Shown piece by piece: positions 8,001 through 16,800 of a stretch of DNA of 64,000 nucleotides; the stretch's first letter is position 1, and each line of letters opens with the position of its first letter. Source of the DNA: Pyxidicoccus caerfyrddinensis (GTDB lineage: Bacteria; Myxococcota; Myxococcia; Myxococcales; Myxococcaceae); assembly GCF_010894405.1 (NCBI RefSeq), contig NZ_JAAIYA010000025.1:1-64000 (forward strand). Reading direction: 5' to 3'. The notes below the pieces were generated by a model, which saw only the letters and a list, made by a program, of their open reading frames with translations, was not told the origin of the DNA and made no database searches. The position numbers and the translations under genes were made by a program.

Positions 8001-10508
8001 GGCTACCGCTTCGGCACGCTGGCGCCGCGCCTGGCGGACCGCTTCCATGGCAGGGACCGCTCGAGCACGCAGTTCATGTTCAACTTCTTCGTGCGCCACT
8101 GGCGGGACGACTTCCGCGACGGCGTCGACCCGTGCCTGGAGAGCTACCGGCACGGGCTGGAGAGCGGCGACCACGAGTTCGCGGCGCTGAGCCTCATCGG
8201 CGCGCTGGGCATGTCCTTCTGGAGTGGCCGCGAGCTGACCGCGGTCGCCGCGGAGGGGGCGACGTACAGCCGCACCATCCGCCACCTCAAGCAGGAGCTG
8301 CCCCAGGAGACCAACGACATCCACTGGCAGACGGTCCGCAACCTGATGGGCGTGAGCGCGGACCCCTGCATGCTGGTGAGCGAGGTGTACGACGAGCGGG
8401 AGAAGCTGCCCTTCTACGAGGCGACCCACAACGTCACCGAGCTGGCGTTCCTGCACACGAGCAAGCTCTTCCTCCACTACCTCTTCGGGAACATGGAGCA
8501 GGCAGTCGCGCACGGGCACGAGGGGCTGAAGAATGCCCCGGGCATCACCTCCATGGTGTCGCTGGCGGGCCTCCATTTCTACGACGCCCTGGCCTGCCTG
8601 GCGCGCTACGTGGAGCTGAAGGGCGAGGGTGCCGCGGGCCTCCTGGAGCGGGCGGACGCCGACCTGGAGCAGCTCCGCGTGCGCGAGCGGACCGCGCCGC
8701 ACAACTACACGCACAAGGTGCTGCTGGTGGAGGCGGAGCGCGCCCGGGCGCTGGGTCAGCCGGGCGAGGCGCGGGAGCGCTACGACAAGGCCATCCGCCT
8801 GGCGCAGCGTCACGGCTTCATCCAGGAGGAGGCCCTGGCGCACGAGCTGGCGGCCCGGTTCCACCAGGAGCAGGGCCACGCGCACCTGGCCCGCAACTAC
8901 CTGCGCGACGCGCACTACGCCTGGCAGCAGTGGGGGGCGCAGGCGAAGGTGCAGCAGCTCGCGACGCGCTTCCCGCAGGAGCTCTCCCGCGCGGCGCTCC
9001 GCGTCGTGCCCGTGCGCAGCGGCCCGCGGGGCACCACCACCCAGCAGCTCGAGTCCGCCGGCGCGCTGGACGTCCTCAGCGTGCTCAAGGCCTCGCAGGC
9101 GCTGTACGGCGAGATTGCCCTGGACCGGCTGCTGGCCAAGCTGCTGACCACCGTCATCGAAAACGCGGGCGCGCAGCGGGCCTGCCTCCTGCTGCAGAAG
9201 CAGGACGGGCTCTTCATCGAGGCGGAGGCCTCCGTGGACGGCGCGGAGCCGCGCGTGCTGCAGTCGGTTCCCGTCGCCGCCAGTGACGGCGTGCTGCCGT
9301 CCATCGTCAACCTGGTGGCGCACCTAGGCGGGCCCCAGGTCACCGACAATGCTTCGGAGGACGACCGGTACGCCCACGAGCCGTACGTGCGCCATCACGC
9401 GCCCAAGTCCATCCTCTGCATGCCCCTCATCAACCAGGGGCGGCCGTCCGCCATCCTCTACCTGGAGAACAACCGGGTCGTCGGCGCCTTCAACAGCGAG
9501 CGCCTGGCCCTGCTGAACCTGCTCTCCTCGGGCATGGCCATCGCCATCGACAATGCCCGGCTGCTGCGGCAGGTGGAGGTCGCGAACAAGGAGCTGGAGG
9601 TCTACAGCCGCACGCTGGAGGACAAGGTCGCACTGCGCACCCGCGAGCTGTCGGAGAAGAACCAGGAGCTGCAGCAGACGCTCGGGCAGTTGCGCGAGAC
9701 GCAGGAGCGGCTCGTCCTCCGGGAGAAGATGGCGTCCCTGGGGACGCTCACGGCGGGCATCGCGCACGAGATGCGCAATCCGTTGAACTTCATCAACAAC
9801 TTCGCCGTGCTCGCGAAGAACCAGGCCGAGGAGCTGGCCGGGGAGATTGCTGTCTGGCTGGAGAATCCCGCCCCCAACCGGCTGGCGTACATCCAGGAGG
9901 TGCTCGGGGATTTGACGAGCAACGCGGCGCACATCGAGCAGCACGGCAAGCGGGCCAACGGCATCGTCAACAGCATGTTGATGCACGCGCAGCCCTCCAG
10001 CGAGCGGCGCGTGGCAACGGACGTGAATCACCTGGTGAATCAATCGGTCGAGCTCGCGCGCCAATCCATCAAGGCCCGGGAGCCCTCCACCGGGATTGTC
10101 CTCACGGAGGACTACGACGCCACGCTGGAGTCCCTGACGGTGCTACCGCAGGAGCTGAACCGCGTCTTCATCAACATCCTGGAGAACGCCTGCTACACGA
10201 TTTCGAAAAAGCGCCAGCAGCGGGGCGCCGGCTACGAGCCGCACGTCTGGGTGCGCACGGTGCGCCAGGAGCGGGCCCTCGAGGTGGTCATCCGGGACAA
10301 CGGTCAGGGCATCGCGAAGGAGCACCTGGACAAGATCTTCCAGCCCTTCTTCACCACCAAGCCACCGGGGGATGGGACCGGGCTGGGGCTGGCCATCTGC
10401 TACGACATCGTGGTGCGCAAGCACCAGGGTGACATCCGCGTCTCCACCCACGAGGGGGAGTACACGGAGTTCACCGTCGTCCTCCCCTGGGAGCAGCCGT
10501 CGAAGTGA
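5061..10508 (+). CDS. Ser/Thr kinase - AAA ATPase - GAF - histidine kinase multidomain protein
   Basis: This 1815-residue protein joins four modules. Residues 1-270 are a Hanks-type kinase with HKDVNPSN near 127, DFG near 148 and MSPEQ. Residues 295-600 are an ATPase with Walker A GYSGVGKS near 328 and Walker B LFVDDLQWVD near 455. A long helical, TPR-like region follows to about 1340. A GAF domain lies at about 1345-1500, then a coiled coil and a histidine kinase with phospho-acceptor His1569 (AHEMRNPL) and ATP-binding DNGQGI and GTGLGLAI. No membrane segment is seen. The family is known as multi-sensor signal transduction multi-kinase. It starts 30 nt after the heme lipoprotein stop, so it may be read through from that operon. 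Its partner response regulator is not in the window. Confidence 0.92.
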   Translation: MANISGYQLLDMLHESSNSRVYRARGEQDGRSVVLKLLGPAYPSPERIAWFRREYETTRGLADVEGVIHAHALLNEQQRWSMVLEDFGGTSLAQLSRQRRFTLDELLGLACSLTAILGRLHARHVIHKDVNPSNIVFNPTTGQLKLIDFGISSVLTRESAAAMPPRRREGTLPYMSPEQTGRMNRAVDYRTDFYSLGVTLYELVTGQLPFSSLDPLELVHSHLARQPLPPHEVREGVDRPLSDILMRLLAKNAEDRYLSAHGLLHDLEQYRRRRAEGRTDAFPLGREDASDRFQLPQKLYGRGHEQQLLHEAFQRVADGGSEVLLISGYSGVGKSALVREIHRPITRQRGSFISGKFDQLQRDEPYAPLIQAFRGLVRQLLSEDEEVLSAWRVRLVEALGPNARVITDVIPEAEVILGEQPPLVEVEPSEARHRFHRVFQGFIQVFARREHPLVLFVDDLQWVDGASLDLLHALMTGLERPQLLLIGAYRDNEVGEAHPLMLALERLKKAGVTVGGLALQPLTEANVLQLVSDALSREPGEVRPLAALAHAKTGGNPFFLGEFLKLLAAESLVRFDFQRGGWQWDLEQISARDVTDNVVDFMAGKVRRLGAACRQALQIASCMGGVFDLRTLALLLEKPPRQAAADLWDALAEGLILPVDDTYKLTGLDMQGLLDTVDVRYRFAHDRVQQAAYSLIADDERRRVHWRLGRLLRESTPEAELGQKVFDIVHQLDHGLVFALDRAERDALARLYLLAGRKAKASAAYGPALRYLRTGLWLLTEPEVPRDDVGPSAEQVRAAWTRQYTLSLDLFDEAAETACLMGEYAETGRRIEVVLLFARTLLDKLRSFKTEIQSHAARKQLLEGVKAGLRALAQFGVHIPESPVPADLGGPGGAAAAAWAGRDIDGFIDLPEMTDPEKRAAMEIMARLYIPAFNSSPLVFLLVVFNQVHLSLTHGVTASSSPRAFAAYGFILCTNGDVASGYRFGTLAPRLADRFHGRDRSSTQFMFNFFVRHWRDDFRDGVDPCLESYRHGLESGDHEFAALSLIGALGMSFWSGRELTAVAAEGATYSRTIRHLKQELPQETNDIHWQTVRNLMGVSADPCMLVSEVYDEREKLPFYEATHNVTELAFLHTSKLFLHYLFGNMEQAVAHGHEGLKNAPGITSMVSLAGLHFYDALACLARYVELKGEGAAGLLERADADLEQLRVRERTAPHNYTHKVLLVEAERARALGQPGEARERYDKAIRLAQRHGFIQEEALAHELAARFHQEQGHAHLARNYLRDAHYAWQQWGAQAKVQQLATRFPQELSRAALRVVPVRSGPRGTTTQQLESAGALDVLSVLKASQALYGEIALDRLLAKLLTTVIENAGAQRACLLLQKQDGLFIEAEASVDGAEPRVLQSVPVAASDGVLPSIVNLVAHLGGPQVTDNASEDDRYAHEPYVRHHAPKSILCMPLINQGRPSAILYLENNRVVGAFNSERLALLNLLSSGMAIAIDNARLLRQVEVANKELEVYSRTLEDKVALRTRELSEKNQELQQTLGQLRETQERLVLREKMASLGTLTAGIAHEMRNPLNFINNFAVLAKNQAEELAGEIAVWLENPAPNRLAYIQEVLGDLTSNAAHIEQHGKRANGIVNSMLMHAQPSSERRVATDVNHLVNQSVELARQSIKAREPSTGIVLTEDYDATLESLTVLPQELNRVFINILENACYTISKKRQQRGAGYEPHVWVRTVRQERALEVVIRDNGQGIAKEHLDKIFQPFFTTKPPGDGTGLGLAICYDIVVRKHQGDIRVSTHEGEYTEFTVVLPWEQPSK

Positions 10509-10540
10509 GTCCGTAGCGCGAGCCGGACGTCGTGCGGAGC

Positions 10541-10569
10541 AGAGCACTCGCATCACCCCCGAGTGCTCT
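10541..10569 (+). terminator. Hairpin after the multidomain kinase
   Basis: AGAGCACTCG (10541-10550) pairs perfectly with CGAGTGCTCT (10560-10569) across a 9-nt loop, 33 nt after the stop of the kinase gene. There is no clear T-run after it, which is common in this GC-rich genome. It probably ends the upstream transcript. Confidence 0.6.
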
Positions 10570-10643
10570 AACCCGGCGGGGTGCCAGTCCCCAAGATGGA
10601 CGCAGCCAGGGGTGTATCCGGGCGCTGGCGGCGGGAGGGCTGG

Positions 10644-11876
10644 ATGAGAATCGTTTGTGTCGGCGGGGGCCCGGCGGGGCTGTACTTCGCAATCCTGGCG
10701 AAGCTGGCCAACAGGGGACATGACATCACCCTCCTCGAGCGCAATCCGGCGGGGGTGACGTATGGCTGGGGCGTCGTGTTCTGGGAGGACCTGCTCGAGA
10801 GCCTCTACCGGAGCGACCCCGAGAGTGCCCGGGAGATTGCGGAGGCAGCGGTCCGCTGGGACCAGCAAGAAGTGCACATCCGGGGACAGACGGCGCTCCA
10901 CATTGGCGGGTACGGTTTCAGTATCGGGCGAGACCGCCTGCTCGAAATCCTGACCCGGCGGGCGGTGAGCCTGGGGGTCGACATCCAGTTCCAACGCGAG
11001 CTGGGTGACGTGTCCGAGCTCGCGGACGCGGACCTCATCGTCGCTTGCGATGGCGCGAACAGCACCGTGCGCCGGCTTCAGGGCGCCCACTTCCAGACGA
11101 ACGTCGAGGTGGGGAGGAACAAGTACATCTGGCTGGGGACGGACAAGGTGTTCGACGCCTTCACGTTCGCCTTCGAGGAGACCGCCGCGGGGTGGCTCTG
11201 GTTCCACGGCTACCGCTTCTGCGGCGACGCCAGCACCTGCATCGTCGAGTGTCCGCAGGAGACCTGGGAGGGGCTGGGCTTCGACACGCTGGGGCCCGAT
11301 GAGACCCTGAGGCGCCTGGAGGGAATCTTCCCGCGCCAACTGGCGGGCCATTCGCTCTTCAACCAGCGCAGGGACCTCGACAAGGCGCCGTGGCTCAACT
11401 TCAGGCGCCTCACCAACGAGCGCTGGTACCACGACAAGGTGGTGCTGATGGGCGATGCCGCCCACACCACGCACTTCACCATCGGCTCGGGGACGAAGCT
11501 GGCCATCCAGGATGCGATTGGCCTCGCCGGGAAGTTGGGCGAGACGCAAGACCTCCAGGCCGCGCTGAAGGCCTACGAGGAGGAGCGTCGCACCGCGCTG
11601 CTCCCCATCCAGGACAAGGCGCGCAGCAGTGCCGAGTGGTTCGAGAACGTCCCGAGCTACGTCGGACAACCCACCATCCGGTTTGCCTACTCCCTGTTCA
11701 ATCGGCGCGGGGGCACGTCCTGGTACTACCCCTTCTACCTGGCGAGCCAGACCGCGGCGCTGAGGGGACTGGTGCGTTCGCTCCACTCGGCCAGGAGGTG
11801 GGTGCGCCAGGGCGGGACGTGGGCCCCTTCGCGTCGGATGGGCACTGAGTTGAGATTGCCGAGCTCGTTCCGGTGA
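10644..11876 (+). CDS. VioD-like FAD-dependent monooxygenase
   Basis: The 410-residue protein begins MRIVCVGGGPAGLYFA, the Rossmann GxGxxG of class A flavin hydroxylases. It has VACDGANSTVR near residue 138 and the FAD-ribose motif LMGDAAH near 271. The stretch VGRNKYIWLGTDKVFDAFTF and the following TSTCIVEC-like segment match the group holding VioD (indole hydroxylation in violacein synthesis) and 2-aminobenzoyl-CoA monooxygenase. I chose ATG 10644 because GGAGG precedes it by about 7 nt and the first beta strand begins there. The in-frame ATG at 10581 would add an unstructured 21 residues. An aromatic, probably indole- or anthranilate-like, substrate is inferred. Confidence 0.85.
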   Translation: MRIVCVGGGPAGLYFAILAKLANRGHDITLLERNPAGVTYGWGVVFWEDLLESLYRSDPESAREIAEAAVRWDQQEVHIRGQTALHIGGYGFSIGRDRLLEILTRRAVSLGVDIQFQRELGDVSELADADLIVACDGANSTVRRLQGAHFQTNVEVGRNKYIWLGTDKVFDAFTFAFEETAAGWLWFHGYRFCGDASTCIVECPQETWEGLGFDTLGPDETLRRLEGIFPRQLAGHSLFNQRRDLDKAPWLNFRRLTNERWYHDKVVLMGDAAHTTHFTIGSGTKLAIQDAIGLAGKLGETQDLQAALKAYEEERRTALLPIQDKARSSAEWFENVPSYVGQPTIRFAYSLFNRRGGTSWYYPFYLASQTAALRGLVRSLHSARRWVRQGGTWAPSRRMGTELRLPSSFR

Positions 11877-11884
11877 GTGCGTGC

Positions 11885-11911
11885 GCGCCGACGGCCCCTC
11901 ACCGTCGGCGC
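11885..11911 (+). terminator. Hairpin after the monooxygenase
   Basis: GCGCCGACGG (11885-11894) and CCGTCGGCGC (11902-11911) form a perfect 10-bp stem with a 7-nt loop, starting 9 nt after the stop codon. No T-run follows. It likely ends the monooxygenase transcript. Confidence 0.65.
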
Positions 11912-12152
11912 CGCCTCCCGTGCGCAAGCCCCTGGGGCGCGTTCACGTCTACTGACCAGGCGCTCCTGCGGGGTCTTCGCGACTCACCCCTGGCCGGAAG
12001 TGGCCCTGCTCGATGAGCCTTCGGGCTTGTCGCGGGCGCAGGCCGCGGTGAGAGACATCCGTAGAGCCAGCCGTCTTGTGTCGGTCCGCACCGTCACCTC
12101 GGGCGAAGGCGCATGTCACCCTCCGCTCGTAGTGTGCGATTGGGCGTAGTGC

Positions 12153-13208
12153 GTGAGCGGAAGACAACGGGTTGGAGACATCAATGCACGTCATCAGCTG
12201 GTGTCGCCCACGGCGGGGGCCACCGTGCGGCAGAGCTACGCCCTGTACGCCTACGCGTCCGACAACGTGGGCGTCACCTCGGTGGAGTACCTCCTGGACG
12301 GCGTCCTCCTCGGCACCGCCTCCCAGCCGTTCCCCACGTCGGGCCCCACGTACTACTCCCTCACCTGGAACAGCACCTCGGCGGCCAACGGGGCGCACAC
12401 GGTGACGGCCCAGGCCCGGGACGCAGCGGGCTTCGTCACCTCCGCCAGCGCGAGCGTGACGTTGGACAACGACTACACCCCGCCCACCGTCGCCCTCACC
12501 GCACCCACCGAGGGCTCCGTGCTGGCCGGCATCGTCACCGTGACGGCGGATGCCACGGACAACGTGGGCGTCACCCAGGTGACCTTCTACCGGGGTAGCA
12601 CCGTCCTGGGGACGGACACCACCGCGCCCTACAGCGTGACGTGGGACACGCTCGGCACCGCCAATGCGAGCTACACGCTGACCAGCAAGGCCTTCGACCC
12701 CACGGGGAATGCCACCACCTCCGCGGGCGTCAGCGTGACGGTGAGCAACGCCGGTGCGGGCGGGCCGCTCGTCAATGGCGGCTTCGAGGGCTCCTCCAGC
12801 CCGTGGGCACTGTTCGGCCAGGCCGCCTGGTTCGCCAACGGCACCCTCCCGCACGGCGGCAACGGCTACGTGGAGCTGGGGCGCATCAACAGCGCCACGA
12901 GCAGCATCGAGCAGCTCATCACCGTGCCGGCCAGCGCGCCTTCGCTGTCCTTCTGGATGTACATCACCACCACCGAGACCACGACGTCGGTCCAGAATGA
13001 CCAGCTCTTCGTCGAGGTGTTGACCTCCTCGGGCACGCTGCTCGGGACGCTGGCGACGTACAGCAACCTCAATCGCGGCACCCAGTATTCGCTTCGCTCC
13101 TTCAGCCTGTCCGCCTATGCCGGGCAGTTGGTGCGCCTGCGCTTCCGCACCACCATGAACGGGTCGCTGGCGACCACCTTCCGCCTGGATGACGTGGCGG
13201 TGCAGTAG
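12153..13208 (+). pseudogene. C-terminal remnant of a secreted Ig-like repeat protein
   Basis: The open frame (351 residues) starts directly inside an Ig-like beta-sandwich module. Two modules are visible, at about 15-105 and 107-200, each with a SDNVGV or TDNVGV signature. A roughly 140-residue C-terminal domain (NGGFEGSS onward) follows that myxobacteria often place at the end of secreted proteases. There is no signal peptide, catalytic domain or good ribosome binding site, and a stop lies just upstream of the GTG at 12153. I see no in-frame or frameshifted continuation upstream. It is therefore best read as a 5'-deleted fragment. The alternative is a short gene exported by an unusual route. 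Confidence 0.5.
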
Positions 13209-13263
13209 CGCCCGCTCGCCGCATGGACACGGCTCCGAGGCCCATGCCAGCCTCCCCGTGTCC

Positions 13264-15240
13264 ATGCATTCCAGTCCAAGCGCTTCGCTCCTTCGTCCCC
13301 TGTGGCTGCTCCCGTTGCTGTCGACGCTGGCCCTCACCGCCTGCCGGGAAGCGTCGAAGTCAGGTGAAGCCGCCACCGAGGCGCCGCGTGACACGGGGCC
13401 GAAGCTCTACGTCCTCGGCTCCAGCATCCACCTGCGCAAGGCGCCCTCCCCGGAGGGGGAGAGCCTGGCGAAGGTGCGCATCGGCACCGCGTGTGTCCCG
13501 CAGGGGCCCGCCCAGGGCGAGTGGCGCAAGGTGCGGTGTGGAGACCAGGAAGGCTTTGCCTCGGTCTCCCTCCTGGGCCCGGAGATGCCCTCGCTGGAGA
13601 AGCTCAAGGCGGAGGCGCGCGACACGCACCTCAAGCTCGCCCAGCGCCATGACAGTGCCCTGCGCGCGTCGTCGCTCGCGCCCGAGGATGCCGGACTGCG
13701 CAAGGAATTGGGCGAGCTCTTCTTCGAGCGCAACTTCGAGCTGCTCGCCGGGCTGAAGAAGCCGCTGAAGGGCCGGAAGCTCGAGCTCCCGTGTCCCGGC
13801 GACAGCGTCACCCACTGCATCCGCGAGAGCGCGGGCTTCGTCCGGGGCGTGAAGCGCCGGGCCGTGACGAAAGGACAGACCTTCGTGGTCGCCGTCGGCG
13901 ACGCCGAGCAGGTCGTCGTCTACCGGGGCCGCTTCCAGTACGACCAGAAGCGTCAGTGGCTGACCGAGGAGGTGCAGGAGCGGACCCGCTTCGAGTCGAC
14001 CGACCCGGTGCTGGTGCAGGCCCTCTTCGACGGCATCAAGGCGGATGACCCGGAAGACACCACGGTTCCGCGCCTCGGACAGCTCGTCCTGGACGCATCC
14101 GCGCAGGCCCTCCTGGCGAAGCTGCCTCCGGCGTGGGAGCTCCTGACGCGCTCGGAGGAGGGCGCTCCCGCGGTGCGCATCAACGGCTGCAACCAGCGGC
14201 CCTACCTGCTGCAGCTCTCGGCGGACCTTCACGGGCGCTGGCTCGCGGAGATTGACCGGCCCGGGGCGCCCTTCCCCGAAGAGCGCTGGGTCACCGCCGC
14301 TTCGAGGACGGAGCACGGCACGAAGCTGACGCTCGCGAAGAGCGCGGAGGACCCCTCGCCCCAGGTGTTCGAGATTCCGGCGGAGGACGCCGCGCTCGCG
14401 TCGCTGGGGGAGGCGCTCTACTCCTACCAGGAGGCAGACCATCCGGATGCCCCCGAGCCCTGCGGGAGTGGCGAGGGGCCTGCCTTCAGCGGCGAGTTCG
14501 TTCCCGTGAAGGCCATGATCGCGCTGTACGGAAACTTCGACTCGGCGGCGGGCTCCGTCCGGTGGGCACCGTCCGGCACGGAGCGGTTGCGAATCCAGCG
14601 GCTCGAATCCTTCGGGGCCTCCCGCTTCCAGGCGCGTCCCTGGAAGTGGGCGACCTGGCGCGAGGGTGAACAGGAGAAGATGCTGTTCCTCACGGAGACG
14701 CCCTCGGAGGGCCGCTCCCACGGGTCCCCGGCGCTCATCGGCGGCGGCGTCTTCGCCAGGACGGAGGACGGCTGGAGGTTGGAGCGGGCCAACCGGGTCA
14801 TCACCGAGGCGGGCCAGTTCGGACAGGCACCGCTCCGTGACATCTCCGTGCAGGCGGCAGGAGAGAGAGGGTTCATCGCCGTCATCACGGAGGCGTACGC
14901 CTTTCCTCCCGAAGTCTGGGATGAGCTCGAGCTGCTCTCCGACCTGGGGGGAGAGGAGAGCATCGACACGGTGGGCGACATCGGGAGGGTCAAGGAGACC
15001 GACGCGTTCGCCTGTTCGTCCGACGAGGAGCACGATGCCGACAGGTGCTTCTCCTACGACTCCGAGTGGAAGCTCGTTCCGAACCCCGAGAGCCCGCTGC
15101 CCGACTTCGTCGTCACCACGAAGGGGACCCGCATGAAGGACGAGCAGAGCAAGGGGGTCGAACCCTTCCACGAGGTCCGCACCTTCTCCTTCCGCTCGGG
15201 TGGGTACACCCTCTCCTCCCGGAAGGACGTGCCCCGGTAG
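13264..15240 (+). CDS. Lipoprotein with bacterial SH3-like domain
   Basis: The 658-residue product starts with a signal peptide and lipobox LALTAC, so it is an exported lipoprotein. An SH3b-like segment lies at about residues 45-100 (LGSSIHLRKAPS through a GEWRKVRCGDQEGFAS-like core), a fold often used for cell-wall or ligand contact. The remaining 550 residues are not a family I know. ATG 13264 was chosen because the signal peptide begins there. The open frame runs 75 nt further upstream without signal-like sequence. It stands alone between the Ig-like remnant and the next lipoprotein gene. Confidence 0.8.
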   Translation: MHSSPSASLLRPLWLLPLLSTLALTACREASKSGEAATEAPRDTGPKLYVLGSSIHLRKAPSPEGESLAKVRIGTACVPQGPAQGEWRKVRCGDQEGFASVSLLGPEMPSLEKLKAEARDTHLKLAQRHDSALRASSLAPEDAGLRKELGELFFERNFELLAGLKKPLKGRKLELPCPGDSVTHCIRESAGFVRGVKRRAVTKGQTFVVAVGDAEQVVVYRGRFQYDQKRQWLTEEVQERTRFESTDPVLVQALFDGIKADDPEDTTVPRLGQLVLDASAQALLAKLPPAWELLTRSEEGAPAVRINGCNQRPYLLQLSADLHGRWLAEIDRPGAPFPEERWVTAASRTEHGTKLTLAKSAEDPSPQVFEIPAEDAALASLGEALYSYQEADHPDAPEPCGSGEGPAFSGEFVPVKAMIALYGNFDSAAGSVRWAPSGTERLRIQRLESFGASRFQARPWKWATWREGEQEKMLFLTETPSEGRSHGSPALIGGGVFARTEDGWRLERANRVITEAGQFGQAPLRDISVQAAGERGFIAVITEAYAFPPEVWDELELLSDLGGEESIDTVGDIGRVKETDAFACSSDEEHDADRCFSYDSEWKLVPNPESPLPDFVVTTKGTRMKDEQSKGVEPFHEVRTFSFRSGGYTLSSRKDVPR

Positions 15241-15427
15241 CGGCCCGGCCCCGGGAGGGAAGGGCACGCCGGGGTGAGCCCCTGTCCTGTGTTCGACATT
15301 CACCGGCAGTGCGGGGCATACGTGGAGTGCGGGGTGTTCTGTTTTTCACTACCTTGCCATGGGTGTGCCGGGGCCATGTCTGCCTTTGGCTCCAGCACAC
15401 ATCACCCGCACCCCAAGAGGTCGTGTC

Positions 15428-16738
15428 ATGGCAACGATGAAGAGGTGGTGGCTCGCGATGCTGGCTCCGGCGATGCTCTCGCTCGGCTGCCTCGAAGGAC
15501 CTGACACCCAGACCTCCGAGCCCGTCCCGGCGGAGCTCCGCGAGGGTGAGGCGGCCCTGGCCACGGTCGTCTTCACCGGCACGGTGAAGGACGTCCAGGG
15601 CAAGGTCCTTCCTGGTGCCACCGTCAGCATCAATGGCATCAACCGGACCACCGACTCCGCCGGCAAGTACTTCGTCTCCCTGACGGCCGTGCCCGCCGGC
15701 TACATCCTCAACGTGAACAAGGCGGGCTACGGGCCGGTGACGCAGTTCCTGGCCGCGGGCAAGCTCAACGCCATCCACGTTCTTCCGACGGCCACGGTGC
15801 GGCCCATCAACCCGGCGGTGAACAACGTCATCGAGACGGCGGACGTCCAGATTTCGATTCCGGCGAACTCGCTGGTCAACGCCTCCGGCCAGACGGTGAC
15901 GGGCACCGTGAATGTCTCCGTCGCGGCCTACGCGCCGCTCAGCATGCCGGGTGACTTCACCGCGGTGAACAACGCTGGGAAGACGGTGGCCCTGGAGTCC
16001 ATTGGCGCCTTCTTCGTCGGTGCGGCCACCAGCGAGGGGGCCGCGGTGAACCTCGGCCAGAACAAGACGGCCCAGGTCTTCCTCCGCGTTCCCGCGCAGG
16101 TGAAGACCATGCCGCCCTGCGTGCTCACGGGGGCCTGCCGCGCCGCCATGTGGCGGTTCGACAACGCGACGAACCGTTGGGTCGAGCAGAACGCCAACTT
16201 CACCGCCACCTCCACGGGCACCAACTTCACGCTCATCGGCGGCCCGGCTTCCCGGCCCGGCAACCTGGTGCCCACCAACGGCGGGCTCGGCACCTGGAAC
16301 GCGGACATCGAGAAGGTCACCCCCGCGTGCACCATCGTCCAGTTCGTGGGCTTCGACCAGACCTGCTACGACCTCATCGTCAACCTGCAGCTGATGAACG
16401 CCGCGGGCACCTTCATCCCCAAGACGGACACCGTGGGCTCGGACGCGCTGTTCATCGCCCTCTACAACACCCGGCCGAACGTGGAGCAGGAGGTGGGCAT
16501 CAGCTTCCCGGCGGGCGCGCCCGCCAGCTGCAATGACTTCACCATCACCTCGACGCCCGCGCCGGTGGGCGGCTACCCCGTGTACACGCCCTCGGGCGGC
16601 TTCACCCGGTTCGACTCGGGGGCTCCCTGGGGCGGCGTGGGCTTCCCGAAGGACCCGATGGGCAACAACATCGACCTGACGGACGTCCTCAACTTCGACG
16701 ACCCGTGCAACTCGCGAGTGGTGTTCCAGCACAACTAG
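15428..16738 (+). CDS. Lipoprotein with carboxypeptidase-regulatory-like domain
   Basis: The 436-residue protein has a signal ending in lipobox MLSLGC. Residues 45-125 form a carboxypeptidase-regulatory-like (transthyretin-type) beta domain with VFTGTVKDVQGKVLPGATV. A middle region (about 135-235) with IPANSLVNASGQ resembles ZU5-like beta modules in surface proteins. Eight or so later cysteines could form disulfides. An AAGAGG-type ribosome binding site ends 7 nt before ATG 15428, and a second ATG at 15437 is possible. It faces the protease gene at 16801 across a shared hairpin. A structural or adhesive surface role is inferred. Confidence 0.8.
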   Translation: MATMKRWWLAMLAPAMLSLGCLEGPDTQTSEPVPAELREGEAALATVVFTGTVKDVQGKVLPGATVSINGINRTTDSAGKYFVSLTAVPAGYILNVNKAGYGPVTQFLAAGKLNAIHVLPTATVRPINPAVNNVIETADVQISIPANSLVNASGQTVTGTVNVSVAAYAPLSMPGDFTAVNNAGKTVALESIGAFFVGAATSEGAAVNLGQNKTAQVFLRVPAQVKTMPPCVLTGACRAAMWRFDNATNRWVEQNANFTATSTGTNFTLIGGPASRPGNLVPTNGGLGTWNADIEKVTPACTIVQFVGFDQTCYDLIVNLQLMNAAGTFIPKTDTVGSDALFIALYNTRPNVEQEVGISFPAGAPASCNDFTITSTPAPVGGYPVYTPSGGFTRFDSGAPWGGVGFPKDPMGNNIDLTDVLNFDDPCNSRVVFQHN

Positions 16739-16750
16739 CGCCGTGAAACA

Positions 16751-16786
16751 CCGGCGCGACCGCTCGTGAGTCCGCGGTCGCGCCGG
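16751..16786. terminator. Bidirectional terminator between convergent genes
   Basis: CCGGCGCGACCGC (16751-16763) and GCGGTCGCGCCGG (16774-16786) form a perfect 13-bp stem with a 10-nt loop. It lies in the 62-nt gap between the stop codons of the convergent lipoprotein (16738) and protease (16801) genes, so it can serve both strands. Confidence 0.8.
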
Positions 16787-16800
16787 AGCCGTACCCGTGG

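Noticed and set aside
10541..10575. tRNA-like string on the minus strand (GGTTAGAGCACTCG)
   Set aside because: It resembles a tRNA D-arm, but no acceptor stem, anticodon loop or T-arm can be built around it; the stretch is better explained as a terminator hairpin.
944..11876. A violacein-type biosynthetic cluster
   Set aside because: Only a ferritin-like half of VioB and a VioD-like enzyme are present; VioA, VioC, VioE and the heme half of VioB are absent, so the cluster cannot be called.
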